DNA of 64,000 bases from Saprospiraceae bacterium (GTDB lineage: Bacteria > Bacteroidota > Bacteroidia > Chitinophagales > Saprospiraceae), in assembly GCA_016706365.1 (NCBI GenBank), contig JADJJU010000025.1:137041-201040 (forward strand), read 5' to 3'. The translations under genes were made by a program, and so were the position numbers. Position 1 is the first letter of the stretch. Every line of letters starts with the position of its first letter. Under the pieces are notes generated by a model. It saw only the letters and a list, made by a program, of their open reading frames with translations, searched no databases and was not told where the DNA came from. Positions 54,215-63,366 of the stretch are shown here, piece after piece.

Positions 54215-56014
54215 CTAGTCATTCAATTTCAATACTTCAAGGAATGCTTTCTGTGGTACTTCTACATTTCCAATTTGACGCATCTTTTTCTTACCAGCTT
54301 TTTGCTTTTCAAGTAGTTTACGTTTTCTTGAAATATCGCCACCATAACATTTAGCAGTTACATCTTTTCTCATTGCTGAAATGGTCTCTCTGGCAATAAC
54401 TTTTGCTCCGATAGCTGCCTGAATGGCGATTACGAATTGCTGTCGTGGCAATAAATCTTTTAGTTTTTTACAGATTTTACGGCCGAAAGCTTCTGCTTTG
54501 GTCCGGTGAACCAGAGCGGAAAGTGCATCTACAGGTTCTGCATTCAATTTCAATTCCAGGCAAACAAGATCGGTGTCCCGATAATCTATAGGTTGGTAAT
54601 CGAAAGAGGCATAACCTCTGGAGATTGACTTTAATCTGTCATAAAAGTCAAATACAATTTCTGCGAGAGGCAGTTCAAAAGTCATCTCCACCCGACCCTG
54701 GGTCAGGTAAACCTGTCTGATAAGAATTCCTCTTTTGTCAAGACAAAGCGTAATAATGGAACCTATGAATTCCGGCATTGTAATTATCTGGGCAGAGATA
54801 TATGGCTCTTTGCAATACTCCAAAAAGTTTTGATCCGGAAGGTCATTTGGAGTATTTACTACAAACTCTTTAGAATCGGCTTTTCTCATTTTCGCTCTAT
54901 AGGATACATTGGGGACTGTAGTGATTACATCCTGATCAAACTCACGGGTTAGTCGTTCCTGGATAATCTCAAGGTGAAGCATGCCCAGAAATCCACAACG
55001 GAAACCAAAACCCAGAGCCGCGGATGATTCTGGCTCAAATACCAATGAAGCATCGTTGAGCTGCAGTTTTTCCAATGCATCTCTCAAGTCTTCAAAATCA
55101 TCATTGTCTATTGGATAAATTCCGGCGAATACCATAGGTTTCACATCCTCAAAGCCCTGAATTGATTCAGAACAAGGATTGGCAACAGTGGTAATGGTAT
55201 CACCCACTTTAATTTCTTTGGATTCCTTGATCCCTGTGATGATATATCCCACATCGCCCGCATATAATTCCTTTTTGGGAATCTGTACCATTTGCAGAAT
55301 GCCGATTTCATTTGCTTCGTAATCCTTACCTGTGTTAAAAAAGCGGACCTTTTCGCCTTGTTTCATGGTACCATTCAAAATTCTGAAATAGGCAATTACT
55401 CCTCTGAAAGAATTAAAAACAGAGTCAAAAATCAAAGCTTGAAGTGGTGCTTCAGGGTCGCCTTTGGGCGCAGGAATGCGCTCTACTATAGCTTCCATGA
55501 TCAGGTCAACGCCTTCTCCCGTCTTGCCTGAAGCTTTTATGATGTCTTCCGGCTTACAGCCTATTAATTCTATGATCTGTTCGGAAACCTCTTCTATCAT
55601 GGCATTGTCCATGTCTACTTTATTCAGAATTGGGATAATCTCCAGATCATTTTCAATGGCCAAATAAAGATTTGAAATAGTTTGAGCCTGAATTCCCTGT
55701 GTAGCATCGACCAAAAGTAATGCACCTTCACAAGCTGCAATGGAGCGGGATACCTCATATGAGAAATCAACGTGACCCGGCGTGTCTATAAGATTGAATG
55801 TATATCTTTGACCATCAGCTCTGTCGTAGTACATCTGAACAGCATGGCTCTTGATAGTAATTCCGCGTTCTCTTTCCAGATCCATATCATCCAGGGCCTG
55901 ATTCTGCATGTCGCGATCAGATATAGTCTTAGTAACCTGTAGTAATCTATCAGATAAAGTACTTTTTCCGTGATCTATGTGTGCAATGACACAAAAATTT
56001 CGAATATTTTTCAT
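54215..56014 (-). CDS. lepA: Elongation factor 4 (LepA), ribosome back-translocase
   Basis: A complete 599-residue GTPase. G motifs are AHIDHGKSTLSDRLL (P loop, residue 9), ERGITIKSHAVQM (switch I), DTPGHVDF (G3) and ILNKVDMDNA (G4). EF-G-like domains follow (GYIITGIKESKEIKVGDTIT; GFRCGFLGMLHLEIIQERL). The LepA-specific C-terminal domain ends with RKICKKLKDLLPRQQFVIAIQAAIGAKVIARETIS, MRKDVTAKCYGGDISRKRKLL and KMRQIGNVEVPQKAFLEVL. It acts on stalled or mis-translocated ribosomes. Length and all motifs are normal. Confidence 0.97.
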   Translation of the reverse strand: MKNIRNFCVIAHIDHGKSTLSDRLLQVTKTISDRDMQNQALDDMDLERERGITIKSHAVQMYYDRADGQRYTFNLIDTPGHVDFSYEVSRSIAACEGALLLVDATQGIQAQTISNLYLAIENDLEIIPILNKVDMDNAMIEEVSEQIIELIGCKPEDIIKASGKTGEGVDLIMEAIVERIPAPKGDPEAPLQALIFDSVFNSFRGVIAYFRILNGTMKQGEKVRFFNTGKDYEANEIGILQMVQIPKKELYAGDVGYIITGIKESKEIKVGDTITTVANPCSESIQGFEDVKPMVFAGIYPIDNDDFEDLRDALEKLQLNDASLVFEPESSAALGFGFRCGFLGMLHLEIIQERLTREFDQDVITTVPNVSYRAKMRKADSKEFVVNTPNDLPDQNFLEYCKEPYISAQIITMPEFIGSIITLCLDKRGILIRQVYLTQGRVEMTFELPLAEIVFDFYDRLKSISRGYASFDYQPIDYRDTDLVCLELKLNAEPVDALSALVHRTKAEAFGRKICKKLKDLLPRQQFVIAIQAAIGAKVIARETISAMRKDVTAKCYGGDISRKRKLLEKQKAGKKKMRQIGNVEVPQKAFLEVLKLND

Positions 56015-56177
56015 GGCGCAAATATAGAGAATAATTTACCTGTTACAATCCAGCTTCAGTTATTATCTCCCTGAAAGCAACAAGCCAACATGCAATAGAG
56101 TTGTGTCACTAAAAATTTAGGTAATATCTGATTGACAATCAAATACTTAGTGTGGCATCAATTAAAATTGTGGGATC

Positions 56178-56906
56178 TCAAACTGCGAAACTGAAACCTT
56201 CTTCTACAAATCGCTTATATTTTTCTTCATCAAATTTGTAGAGTCTGGCGGGTCTGTGAGCTACTCCTTCCTGATATTGCTCCAGTTCTACAAGGATGTT
56301 CATCGAAAGGATCTTCTTTCTGAAATTGCGCTTGTCCATCGGGTATTCCAGTATCGCTTCATATAGTCGCTGGAGCTCAGACAGGGTGAATTTTGGAGGC
56401 AATAATTCAAATCCGACGGGTCTGCCTCTGACGATTTTTTTCAGCTTTTGCATACAAGCCTTCAAAATTTCAAGGTGGTCGAATGCCAGATCAGAAACTT
56501 TTGAAATAGGAAACCAACTCACTTCTTCTGCATGTGACTGAGCAAAAACAGGGCAATCAGCAATTTTTACAAGGGAGTAATATGCGGTCGTAATTACTCT
56601 TCCCAATGGGTGCCGGTTGACTGTACCAAAAGTCTCAACTTGTTCCAGATACACATTCTGCAATCCTGTAAGCTCTCTTAGTACCCTGGCAGCTCCGTCA
56701 TGGATATTTTCATTCAGATAAATCAAGTTACCCGGTAATGCCCAATATCCTCCAAATGGCTCTTCACCTCTCTTGATCAATAGTATTTTCAGTTCATTTC
56801 CATCAAAACCGAAAATGACGCAATCCACAGAAAAAGCCATGTGAAAGAAGGGTTCTGTCAATGCTACAGACTCCTGGGCGGGGTATTTTATTTGCTCTAA
56901 CTGCAT
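56178..56906 (-). CDS. NrtR/AraR-like regulator: degenerate Nudix domain plus winged helix
   Basis: A 242-residue protein. The Nudix domain (about 28-155) begins VDCVIFGFDGNELKILLIKRG with the loop GGYWALPGNLIYLNEN, but the Nudix box reads ARVLRELTGL, lacking the RE-x-x-EE glutamates needed for metal binding. The C-terminal part (about 165-235) with LSELQRLYEAILEYPMDKRNFRKKIL, EGVAHRPARLYKFDEEKY is the NrtR-type winged helix. The combination fits sugar- or ADP-ribose-responsive repressors such as NrtR and B. thetaiotaomicron AraR, with the Nudix fold used as ligand sensor. The target genes are not evident nearby. Confidence 0.85.
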   Translation of the reverse strand: MQLEQIKYPAQESVALTEPFFHMAFSVDCVIFGFDGNELKILLIKRGEEPFGGYWALPGNLIYLNENIHDGAARVLRELTGLQNVYLEQVETFGTVNRHPLGRVITTAYYSLVKIADCPVFAQSHAEEVSWFPISKVSDLAFDHLEILKACMQKLKKIVRGRPVGFELLPPKFTLSELQRLYEAILEYPMDKRNFRKKILSMNILVELEQYQEGVAHRPARLYKFDEEKYKRFVEEGFSFAV

Positions 56907-57240
56907 AAAAATTGGCTAAAATTCTGTGTAATAATAACAATAATATTTCAAATTCTAAATTCTCAAAAGAATGATCATGTATATTTTACACAAACTACCT
57001 TAAATCAAGAATGATAATTTGAAAATTGAAGCAGGATTGCGACATTGCATCAGCGAAAGCGAACCCCAAAGAGGGGTTCACCAACTGGTAGCCCCGGATG
57101 AAAATCCGGGGTAAAGAAATTCTATCAATCGTTTTGGCGGCATTTTTGCTTCTTTCAAGCAAAAATGATGACAAAACTCAGCCCTTCAGTTGCCATCAAA
57201 CTCACTTCAACCTACCTTTGATTTACCACAAAAATAAAAT
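56907..57240. repeat. Divergent spacer with two hairpins and a dispersed repeat (57061-57180)
   Basis: GAACCCC (57061-57067)/GGGGTTC (57073-57079) and CCCCGGAT (57092-57099)/ATCCGGGG (57104-57111) form perfect hairpins; the second has a GAAA tetraloop. The downstream segment TTTTGGCGGCATTTTTGC, then TTC and a second GCAAAAATG...ACAAAAC, recurs with mismatches near 60890. No gene is visible between the NrtR-like regulator and the threonine aldolase. On the plus strand no clear TAnnTTTG box was found for the aldolase. Confidence 0.55.
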
Positions 57241-58257
57241 ATGATCAATCTAATCAGCGATACTGTTACCAAGCCAAGCTCTGGTATGCTGGATGCTATG
57301 ATGAGCGCTTCAGTAGGCGATGATGTCTTCAGGACAGACCCGACGGTTAATGCACTCGAAGCTAAAGCTGCGGAAATGTTCGGGATGGAATCAGCTTTAT
57401 TCTGTCCTTCAGGAACCATGAGTAATCAGATTGCACTAAAGGTCCACACCCAGCCTTTAGATGAAGTATTGTGTGAAGAAAATAGTCATATATATCAGTA
57501 CGAAACCGGTGGCTATGCTTTCCATTCAGGAGTTGCTTTGCAGCTCTTGAAAGGGCAGGATGGTATATTAAGTGCAGAGCAAATTGCTGAAGCAATTCGA
57601 CCTGATCTTGACTGGCTTCCAAGAACCAGGCTGCTTGTATTGGAAAATTCAGCTAATCGGGCCGGAGGTAATTATTATATGATGGAAGAATTGATTCCTG
57701 TAGTGAATATAGCCCGGGATAAAGGTTTGAGTTTGCACCTCGATGGGGCAAGGTTATTTAATGTTCTGGTAGAGACCGGCGATACTCCGCTTCAATATGG
57801 TCAGTTATTTGATAGTATTTCTATTTGCCTTTCAAAAGGATTAGGCGCACCGGCAGGAACACTCTTGCTGGGCAAAGCTGACTTTATTAAGCAAGCCAGA
57901 AGAGTCAGAAAAGTGATGGGTGGTGGCATGCGGCAAACAGGTTTTCTGGCTGCAGCGGGTATTTATGCCCTGGATAAAAATATCAATAGATTGAAGGAGG
58001 ACAATCAAAAAGCAAAGGTATTGGGATCAGTTCTGGAAAAATGCAGCTACGTTGATTTTGTGCGGCCTGTGAAAACCAATATTGTGATTTTCGATCTAAA
58101 ATCACCCAGTGCTCCATTTCTCAAAAAACTACTGGAATCGGGTATTAATGCTTCCTCGTTTGGACCCAAAACTGTCAGAATGGTAACTCATATGGATATC
58201 AGCGCTGAAATGATTGATCAGGTAAGTTCCGTCTTGCAGGCAATTGATTTGGAATAA
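57241..58257 (+). CDS. ltaE: Low-specificity L-threonine aldolase
   Basis: A 338-residue PLP enzyme of the beta-eliminating lyase family. It starts MINLISDTVTKPSSGMLDAM and has VGDDVFRTDPTVNALEAKAA, FCPSGTMSNQIAL, HIYQYETGGYAFHSG, LHLDGARLFN (Asp for the pyridine N) and the PLP lysine in SICLSKGLGAPAGTLL (about residue 200). It cleaves threonine to glycine and acetaldehyde. Length and motifs match LtaE. It follows a repeat-rich spacer and ends next to another repeat block. Confidence 0.95.
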   Translation: MINLISDTVTKPSSGMLDAMMSASVGDDVFRTDPTVNALEAKAAEMFGMESALFCPSGTMSNQIALKVHTQPLDEVLCEENSHIYQYETGGYAFHSGVALQLLKGQDGILSAEQIAEAIRPDLDWLPRTRLLVLENSANRAGGNYYMMEELIPVVNIARDKGLSLHLDGARLFNVLVETGDTPLQYGQLFDSISICLSKGLGAPAGTLLLGKADFIKQARRVRKVMGGGMRQTGFLAAAGIYALDKNINRLKEDNQKAKVLGSVLEKCSYVDFVRPVKTNIVIFDLKSPSAPFLKKLLESGINASSFGPKTVRMVTHMDISAEMIDQVSSVLQAIDLE

Positions 58258-58687
58258 TTGTGAATAGTGAATGGTGAATGGTGAATGGTGAGTGAGAGTT
58301 GTGGGTGGTAGGTGAGATGAAATATGTGGTGTGAGATGTGAAAAGTGAGATGTGAGATGTGAGAAAGTGAATGTTGCCGAGAGAGCACACCCATTAATGC
58401 TACTGACTGTTTTTGTAAAGTAGTTTGGCACCAGAAGCTTTTTGGATGATTCCGTAGCTCCACAGCTATTTAATTTCCCGTATGTTTTCTTGAAGTTTGT
58501 GAATTGAAGTATGCAGCTTACTACCAGCTATTACTTTGCTTTAATGAAAATTTAACTTAAAAAGAATTTTGTGCACGCAGCTTAATGGATGCTGCGCTCG
58601 TTTCTCCTTATGTCGTTTGCTGTTGTTTTTGCCAAAAGGAATACCTGATTTTAGGATATTCCTATTCATAATAAACACAGAAAGCGG
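58258..58687. repeat. Spacer with purine-rich word repeat at 58259-58375
   Basis: Directly after the aldolase stop the plus strand repeats GTGAATGGTGAATG and then GTGAGATGTGAGATGTGAG words for about 115 bases, with hardly any C. Three overlapping minus-strand frames through it are low-complexity Ser/His/Thr text and are rejected. The second half (58380-58687) has no feature except the small dyad AGGAATA/TATTCCT near 58638-58663 just before the T9SS gene. Confidence 0.6.
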
Positions 58688-60517
58688 ATGAAAAAATTTA
58701 TATTTAATATCGCCGTCATCTTCCTGATTCTTCTATTCTCAGGAATGAACACAAGTATTTCGGCAACTTCCAATTCCCCGAAAAAGCAGGTTTCTTATCG
58801 TTCGGATTGCATAGTGGCTCAGGCTACTATGGATCTTGAGATAAGTAAAGTCCGGGCTAATCTTTCGATTGGCCGGTATTTTGGCAGAGTCAGTATGATC
58901 GGGCCGAAATATCAGCTTGGAATTTTCCCTTACGAATTCAACCCTTTCTTTAATACTTCTTACTGGCTGGGAGGATATGATGCATTCAACAACTTAAAAG
59001 TGGCTGCAAGCACTTTCCGTTCCATGACTTCTAATGACTTCTGGGCAGGTCCTATTAATCCTGAAACAAATGGTACCAACATGGCGGCCTGTAACGAATG
59101 GGATAAATTCTTTACAATATCCGGGCAGAACGTCGAAATTCACAAATCAGGATTTTTACAAGCTCAAAGTTCAGGTGTGGAATATAAAGTGGAAGATATT
59201 CCTGCAGAAGTACTTGGCTGGCCGGGTATCGGGAATCCATATTTTGAATCAGTTCATGGATTTGCCATCCCATCCTATGTCAGTCATTTAGCCCCATTTT
59301 TCGATTTGAATGAAGATGGAATATACGATCCTAAACATGGAGATTATCCGTATAATTATTCCCGGACTTATACTATTAAGGGTGACTTGGAGGCAAAACA
59401 GCATATGGCCTTCAGTATTAGTAATGATATTGGAAATATACACACTTCTTCCAGAGGCTTTCCGATCGGAGCCGAAATCAGAACTTTAGCTTTTGGGTTT
59501 GATACCGATGAAAAATTGGGTGAAATGTTGTTCTTTAACACTAAAATTCACAATCATGGACCAGGCCAGATAAATCAATTCTATGCCGGTATTTGGTCAG
59601 ATACAAATGGTTATTGTTCCTGGGCTAATAATTATCTGGGATTTGACTCCACACGAAATATGGCATACTTGTATGAAATTATAGAGGAAGGTCAATGCGA
59701 ATGCACTATTGTGGGTAGTAATTGTTCTTTAGTACCTGTCTCGGGAATGAGAATGTATCATGGATTTCGGAAAGATCAGGACACTGCTTCATTACAGGTC
59801 AGTTCATTTATTTACTACAATAATGGCGGAATCGGAGGAGCTCTTCCGGCAATGATTGATCCTTCTCAGGCGATAGAATTTTACAGATATTTAAGTGGGG
59901 TCTGGAGAGATGGCACACCTTTAACTTATGGCGGCAATGGCTATAATACGGGTAGCACAGCTATTACTAAATATGCTTATCCATCAAATCCTTCTTCAGC
60001 AGATCCAAATAACTGGTCTATGTGTAATACAGCTCCATCTTTAGCTGACAGAATGATGTTAATGTCCACCGGACCCATTACACTAGCCCCAGGCGGTATC
60101 AATGATTTTACATTTGGAACAATGGCCGCACTAGTGCCACACAGTGGTTGCCCTGATATTACTATACTGCAGGAAAATTCTGATGTGGCTGCAGATCTGT
60201 TTGATCCGACAATGGTCTCTACAGATTTATTTAGCGGACTTGAAAACAACACTACAAAATTATTCCCAAATCCTTACTTCCTGGGAAAACAAGGACACAA
60301 TATCTGTCTCCAATTTAAAGACCTACCCTCCACTTGCGAATTAAGCCTGATTGACATGCAGGGCAGAACGCTAGCCTATAGTAATATAAAAAATATTGCC
60401 CCTGATCAATTTAACTGGGAGCCCGGCGCAGCAAATTTGGCTCAGGGACTGTATTTCATAAGAGTGGCACAGAAAAATGGTACTCAACAGATTTTGAAAT
60501 TCCTCATCATGGAATAA
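58688..60517 (+). CDS. Large secreted protein with T9SS type A sorting tail
   Basis: A 609-residue protein with signal peptide (hydrophobic 5-22, then TSISATS). The body contains NDFWAGPINPETNGTNMAAC, EWDKFF, PFFDLNEDGIYDPKHGDYP and Gly/Asn-rich segments; I recall this 'FWAGP...GDYP' arrangement from uncharacterised Saprospiraceae secreted proteins. A calcium-binding-like D-x-N-x-D-G is visible (DLNEDGIYDP). The C-terminus from about 525, LFPNPYFLGKQGHNI...LAQGLYFIRVAQ...LKFLI, is a Por_Secre_tail. It should be exported by T9SS. Function unknown. It has its own terminator. Confidence 0.82.
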   Translation: MKKFIFNIAVIFLILLFSGMNTSISATSNSPKKQVSYRSDCIVAQATMDLEISKVRANLSIGRYFGRVSMIGPKYQLGIFPYEFNPFFNTSYWLGGYDAFNNLKVAASTFRSMTSNDFWAGPINPETNGTNMAACNEWDKFFTISGQNVEIHKSGFLQAQSSGVEYKVEDIPAEVLGWPGIGNPYFESVHGFAIPSYVSHLAPFFDLNEDGIYDPKHGDYPYNYSRTYTIKGDLEAKQHMAFSISNDIGNIHTSSRGFPIGAEIRTLAFGFDTDEKLGEMLFFNTKIHNHGPGQINQFYAGIWSDTNGYCSWANNYLGFDSTRNMAYLYEIIEEGQCECTIVGSNCSLVPVSGMRMYHGFRKDQDTASLQVSSFIYYNNGGIGGALPAMIDPSQAIEFYRYLSGVWRDGTPLTYGGNGYNTGSTAITKYAYPSNPSSADPNNWSMCNTAPSLADRMMLMSTGPITLAPGGINDFTFGTMAALVPHSGCPDITILQENSDVAADLFDPTMVSTDLFSGLENNTTKLFPNPYFLGKQGHNICLQFKDLPSTCELSLIDMQGRTLAYSNIKNIAPDQFNWEPGAANLAQGLYFIRVAQKNGTQQILKFLIME

Positions 60518-60549
60518 CATATAAAAGACTACTCTACATGTATCGCTTC

Positions 60550-60590
60550 AAATCCCGCGCATTGTAAAGACAATGACGGGATTTCTTCTT
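60550..60590 (+). terminator. Intrinsic terminator of the T9SS gene
   Basis: AAATCCCG (60550-60557) pairs with CGGGATTT (60577-60584), with an inner stem CATTGT/ACAATG, and is followed by a T-rich tail. It lies 33 bases after the stop. Confidence 0.8.
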
Positions 60591-60840
60591 TCAGAGAAGG
60601 CCGTATTAGGAATTATTAATCCACGAATTAGACAAAGGGACACGAAAAAATACAAAAATTTAAGTTCGACGAAGTCCATCACGACTTGAGATGTCATTAA
60701 GCTATTTATACCAGGGTTTACTTTTGGTAAATCTCCTATCCTCCCTCGGAAATCATTAACTAATATTCACTAAATTGAATTCTGATGAAAAAAATAAAGT
60801 ATAAAGAAGCTATAAAAACTACTGAAAGGAGTTTGCCAAT

Positions 60841-60935
60841 GATAGCCCCGGATAAATATCCGGATTGCATCATTTGATAGAAACAGTTTTGGCGCCATTT
60901 TTTATCTTCCTTGCAAAAATGGTAACAAAACAAGA
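60841..60935. repeat. Second copy of the dispersed repeat seen at 57091
   Basis: The sequence TAGCCCCGGATAAATATCCGG, then TTTTGGCGCCATTTTTTATC and CTTGCAAAAATGGTAACAAAAC, parallels 57090-57176 element by element (a CCCCGGAT hairpin, about 25 variable bases, TTTTGGCG-CATTTTT, GCAAAAATG, ACAAAAC). It lies in the 473-base gap between the convergent T9SS and response-regulator genes. A 74-codon minus frame across it (60760-60984) is not considered a gene. Nothing else is recognisable in 60591-60990. Confidence 0.55.
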
Positions 60936-60990
60936 GGTCGATAAAACGCCCCAATAAAATACTCTTGGATTTTATTAGTGTCATTTCGTG

Positions 60991-61716
60991 TCATTCGTGG
61001 ACAAAAACTACCCTTCCACAGGAAGCATCCAACAAAATCTGATAGCCCACTCCTTTTATCGTCATGATTCGCAGGCTTGAATCAGGTTTCAAATAATCTC
61101 GGAGTTTAGTGATGTAAACATCCAGATTTCGGGAATTGAAATAGCTGTCATCTCCCCATATTTTCATCAGAATATCTTTGCGCTGAATGATCTCACACAA
61201 TGGGTCAGAAAGCATTTTGAGCAATTCATTCTCCCGAAAAGAAAGATATCGCTGGCCACTACCCCATTTCAATTCATATCTCAGGGGAAAATATTCCATG
61301 GCTCCTATTTGTATTCCCTTCGAAGGATCCTGATTAGCAGATTGCTGAGAGGTGAGAAGTAATAGATTATTCACCCGGGCAATCAGCTCTTCTACACTGA
61401 ATGGCTTTTTGATATAATCCTGCCCTCCGAGTGCAAATCCTTTCAAGATATCTTCCGTTTGCGTTTTTGCTGTCAGAAAAAGAATGGGAGTTTTGGTATC
61501 CAGCACTCTTATTTCAGAAGCTAGTGTAAATCCATCCTTATTGGGCAGCATCACATCCATCAAGATAATATGTGGCTGAAATGAGGTAAATGCCTGAATG
61601 ACAGCTGCTCCATCGGCTTCCATTCGCACTTCAAATCCCCGCATTTCGAGACTTTCTTTAACGATGCGACCCAGATTGGGCTCATCTTCTACATATAATA
61701 TTCTATTTGCTGTCAT
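60991..61716 (-). CDS. OmpR/PhoB-family response regulator (RprY-like)
   Basis: A 241-residue regulator. The receiver domain has acidic residues in ILYVEDEPN (about 10), phospho-acceptor Asp in IILMDVMLPNKDG (about 54), Thr in LFLTAKT and Lys in DYIKKPFS (about 104). The winged helix from about 140 contains FRENELLKMLSDPLCEIIQRKDIL, NSRNLDVYITKLRDYLKPD and IKGVGYQIL. It resembles the RprY/OmpR regulators of Bacteroidota. It overlaps the kinase gene by 14 bases. Its likely binding site is the TTAAC array at 63263. Confidence 0.92.
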   Translation of the reverse strand: MTANRILYVEDEPNLGRIVKESLEMRGFEVRMEADGAAVIQAFTSFQPHIILMDVMLPNKDGFTLASEIRVLDTKTPILFLTAKTQTEDILKGFALGGQDYIKKPFSVEELIARVNNLLLLTSQQSANQDPSKGIQIGAMEYFPLRYELKWGSGQRYLSFRENELLKMLSDPLCEIIQRKDILMKIWGDDSYFNSRNLDVYITKLRDYLKPDSSLRIMTIKGVGYQILLDASCGRVVFVHE

Positions 61717-63163
61717 GATCTGTTAATGGCAAGTTGATGATAAACGTGCTTCCTTTCCCTTCAGAACTCAGGACCTGAATATGCCCTTTGTGCATTTGCA
61801 CTACTTCTTTTACGTAACTCAGACCCAATCCATGACCTTTAATATTATGTCTGTCACCATTGGGCACTCTGAAGAAACGATCAAATATTTTACTGTGATA
61901 TGCTGAATCTATTCCGGGACCATTGTCTGATATTTTCAGGATCGCTGAATTTCCATCCCGAGTGACTTCTACCTGAATGTGAGGGCTCTGTTGATTATAC
62001 TTAATTCCATTGTCTATCAAATTGATCAGTACATGCAGGAGATGTGTATGATCTCCTTTCACAATTAGTGTTTCCGGGCTCAATATGGTTTCAATTAATC
62101 CACCCTTTTCTGCAATCTGTATACTGATGCAGCGCTCAGCTTCCAACACCAGCAAGTTTAAATCCACCGGACCCACTTCCAATTTCATATGTCCCTGATC
62201 TATCATGGAAAACTGCATCACTTTTTCGATCAATAAAGAAAGTCTGTCCAGTTCACTTCTTGCAATTTTCAAATAATCAGCGGTTTTTTGAGGATCCTGT
62301 AATGCCTGGAAGTGTTGCAGCGCTTCTATCGTCACTCCTACTGTAGCCACCGGTGTTTTCAGTTCATGACTCATATTGCTGACCAATTCACTTTTGATCA
62401 GATTTAGTTTTTCCATATGAATGATGCTTCTGTACATCATCCAGAGTGCCAGGACAATCAAACCAGTGAGAAAAAATGAGAACACAATAAGTGGAGTTAT
62501 TTTTTGATCAGATACCACCTGGTATCGGGGGCAATTCCTGCAAAATAAGTATTCACCGGAGACCCGCCCGGAAGCCATGAAGTGATCAGCGTATCTTTCA
62601 ATGAATCGGGAAAGCTGTCCCTGAATTCAGATTGATTTACAAATACGGGTAAATCTATTCCTGCAGTCCGGACTGCTGAAGAAAAAGTGGAATCTAAAAG
62701 TCCTGCATCCAGTTTAAAGCTGTCCTGAATAGAGAAAAACTTCAGTCCATCTTTCTGTCTCACCGAAAATGCCGAAAATGATCTGCCGCGCGCAGAATCC
62801 TGATTCAGCTGTTCAGGGAATGCAGTGGTGGCTTGTATCAGAATTTTTCTTTCGTAGAATCTAATCCGATTGCGTGGATCATTGACCTTAGCGGAGCCTG
62901 GAACCTTTCTCCTGACGAAGAAGACGCATTCGGTTTCCTCTGGGTGGATGAAATGTCATCTTGAGTGAGTCCAGAATAACGCTGTCCTTCCCCAGTTTTT
63001 CGGATAGTAATTGATGCATTTGCTGCTCAGTCACCTGGCGCATACTTTCAGCAAATTTTGAATTAATTTCCTTTTGCAGCCAGCTCTCCTGCAGATTGTA
63101 TTGCTGAACCAACCATACAGACAAAAAACCCACCAACAGTAATACACTGATGAAGGCCATCAT
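61703..63163 (-). CDS. Sensor histidine kinase (RprX-like), frame interrupted by two indels
   Basis: Three frames form one kinase. Part 1 (63163-62888) has the first membrane helix MMAFISVLLLVGFLSVWLV and the start of the periplasmic domain. Part 2 carries its rest (EETECVFFVRRKVPGSAKVN ... FAGIAP). Part 3 has RYQVVSDQKITPLIVF, the second helix, the HisKA box MSHELKTPVATVG and HATPase boxes DNGIKYN, ISDNGPGID and GHGLGLSYVKEV. Dropping one base near 62942-62944 and adding one in the G5 run 62527-62531 (plus strand) gives an intact protein of about 485 residues. The two shifts compensate each other. It is the cognate kinase of the adjacent regulator. Confidence 0.82.
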
Positions 63164-63261
63164 CAATTTCCATTTAGTTTGCCTGCGTTTTTATACTAAT
63201 ATGGGTTTTGGAACTCATTGCATAGCAAAAGTATATGGAAATAAGCGGAGAACTTGCATCG

Positions 63262-63299
63262 TTTAACCTTATTTAACTTCTTTTGCAAGTCAGTTAACC
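63262..63299. promoter_or_regulatory. TTAAC direct-repeat array, candidate response-regulator site
   Basis: TTAAC occurs at 63263-63267, 63273-63277 and 63294-63298, i.e. with start spacings of 10 and 21 bases, all on the same strand. OmpR/PhoB-type regulators bind such direct repeats with a period near 10-11 bp. The array lies in the divergent spacer between the RprX/RprY-like genes and the GLPGLI gene. Confidence 0.4.
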
Positions 63300-63366
63300 A
63301 TGAAGATCAAAGACAAAATTTAGCTTTTTTGCAAAAATAAGTCATCTTCACAATCCAATCCTTCAC

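Noticed and set aside
58129..58463. Three overlapping minus-strand frames after ltaE
   Set aside because: Each is Ser/His/Thr low-complexity text from the purine-rich repeat block.
60760..60984. 74-codon minus-strand frame before the response regulator
   Set aside because: It spans the dispersed repeat at 60841 and has no conserved feature.
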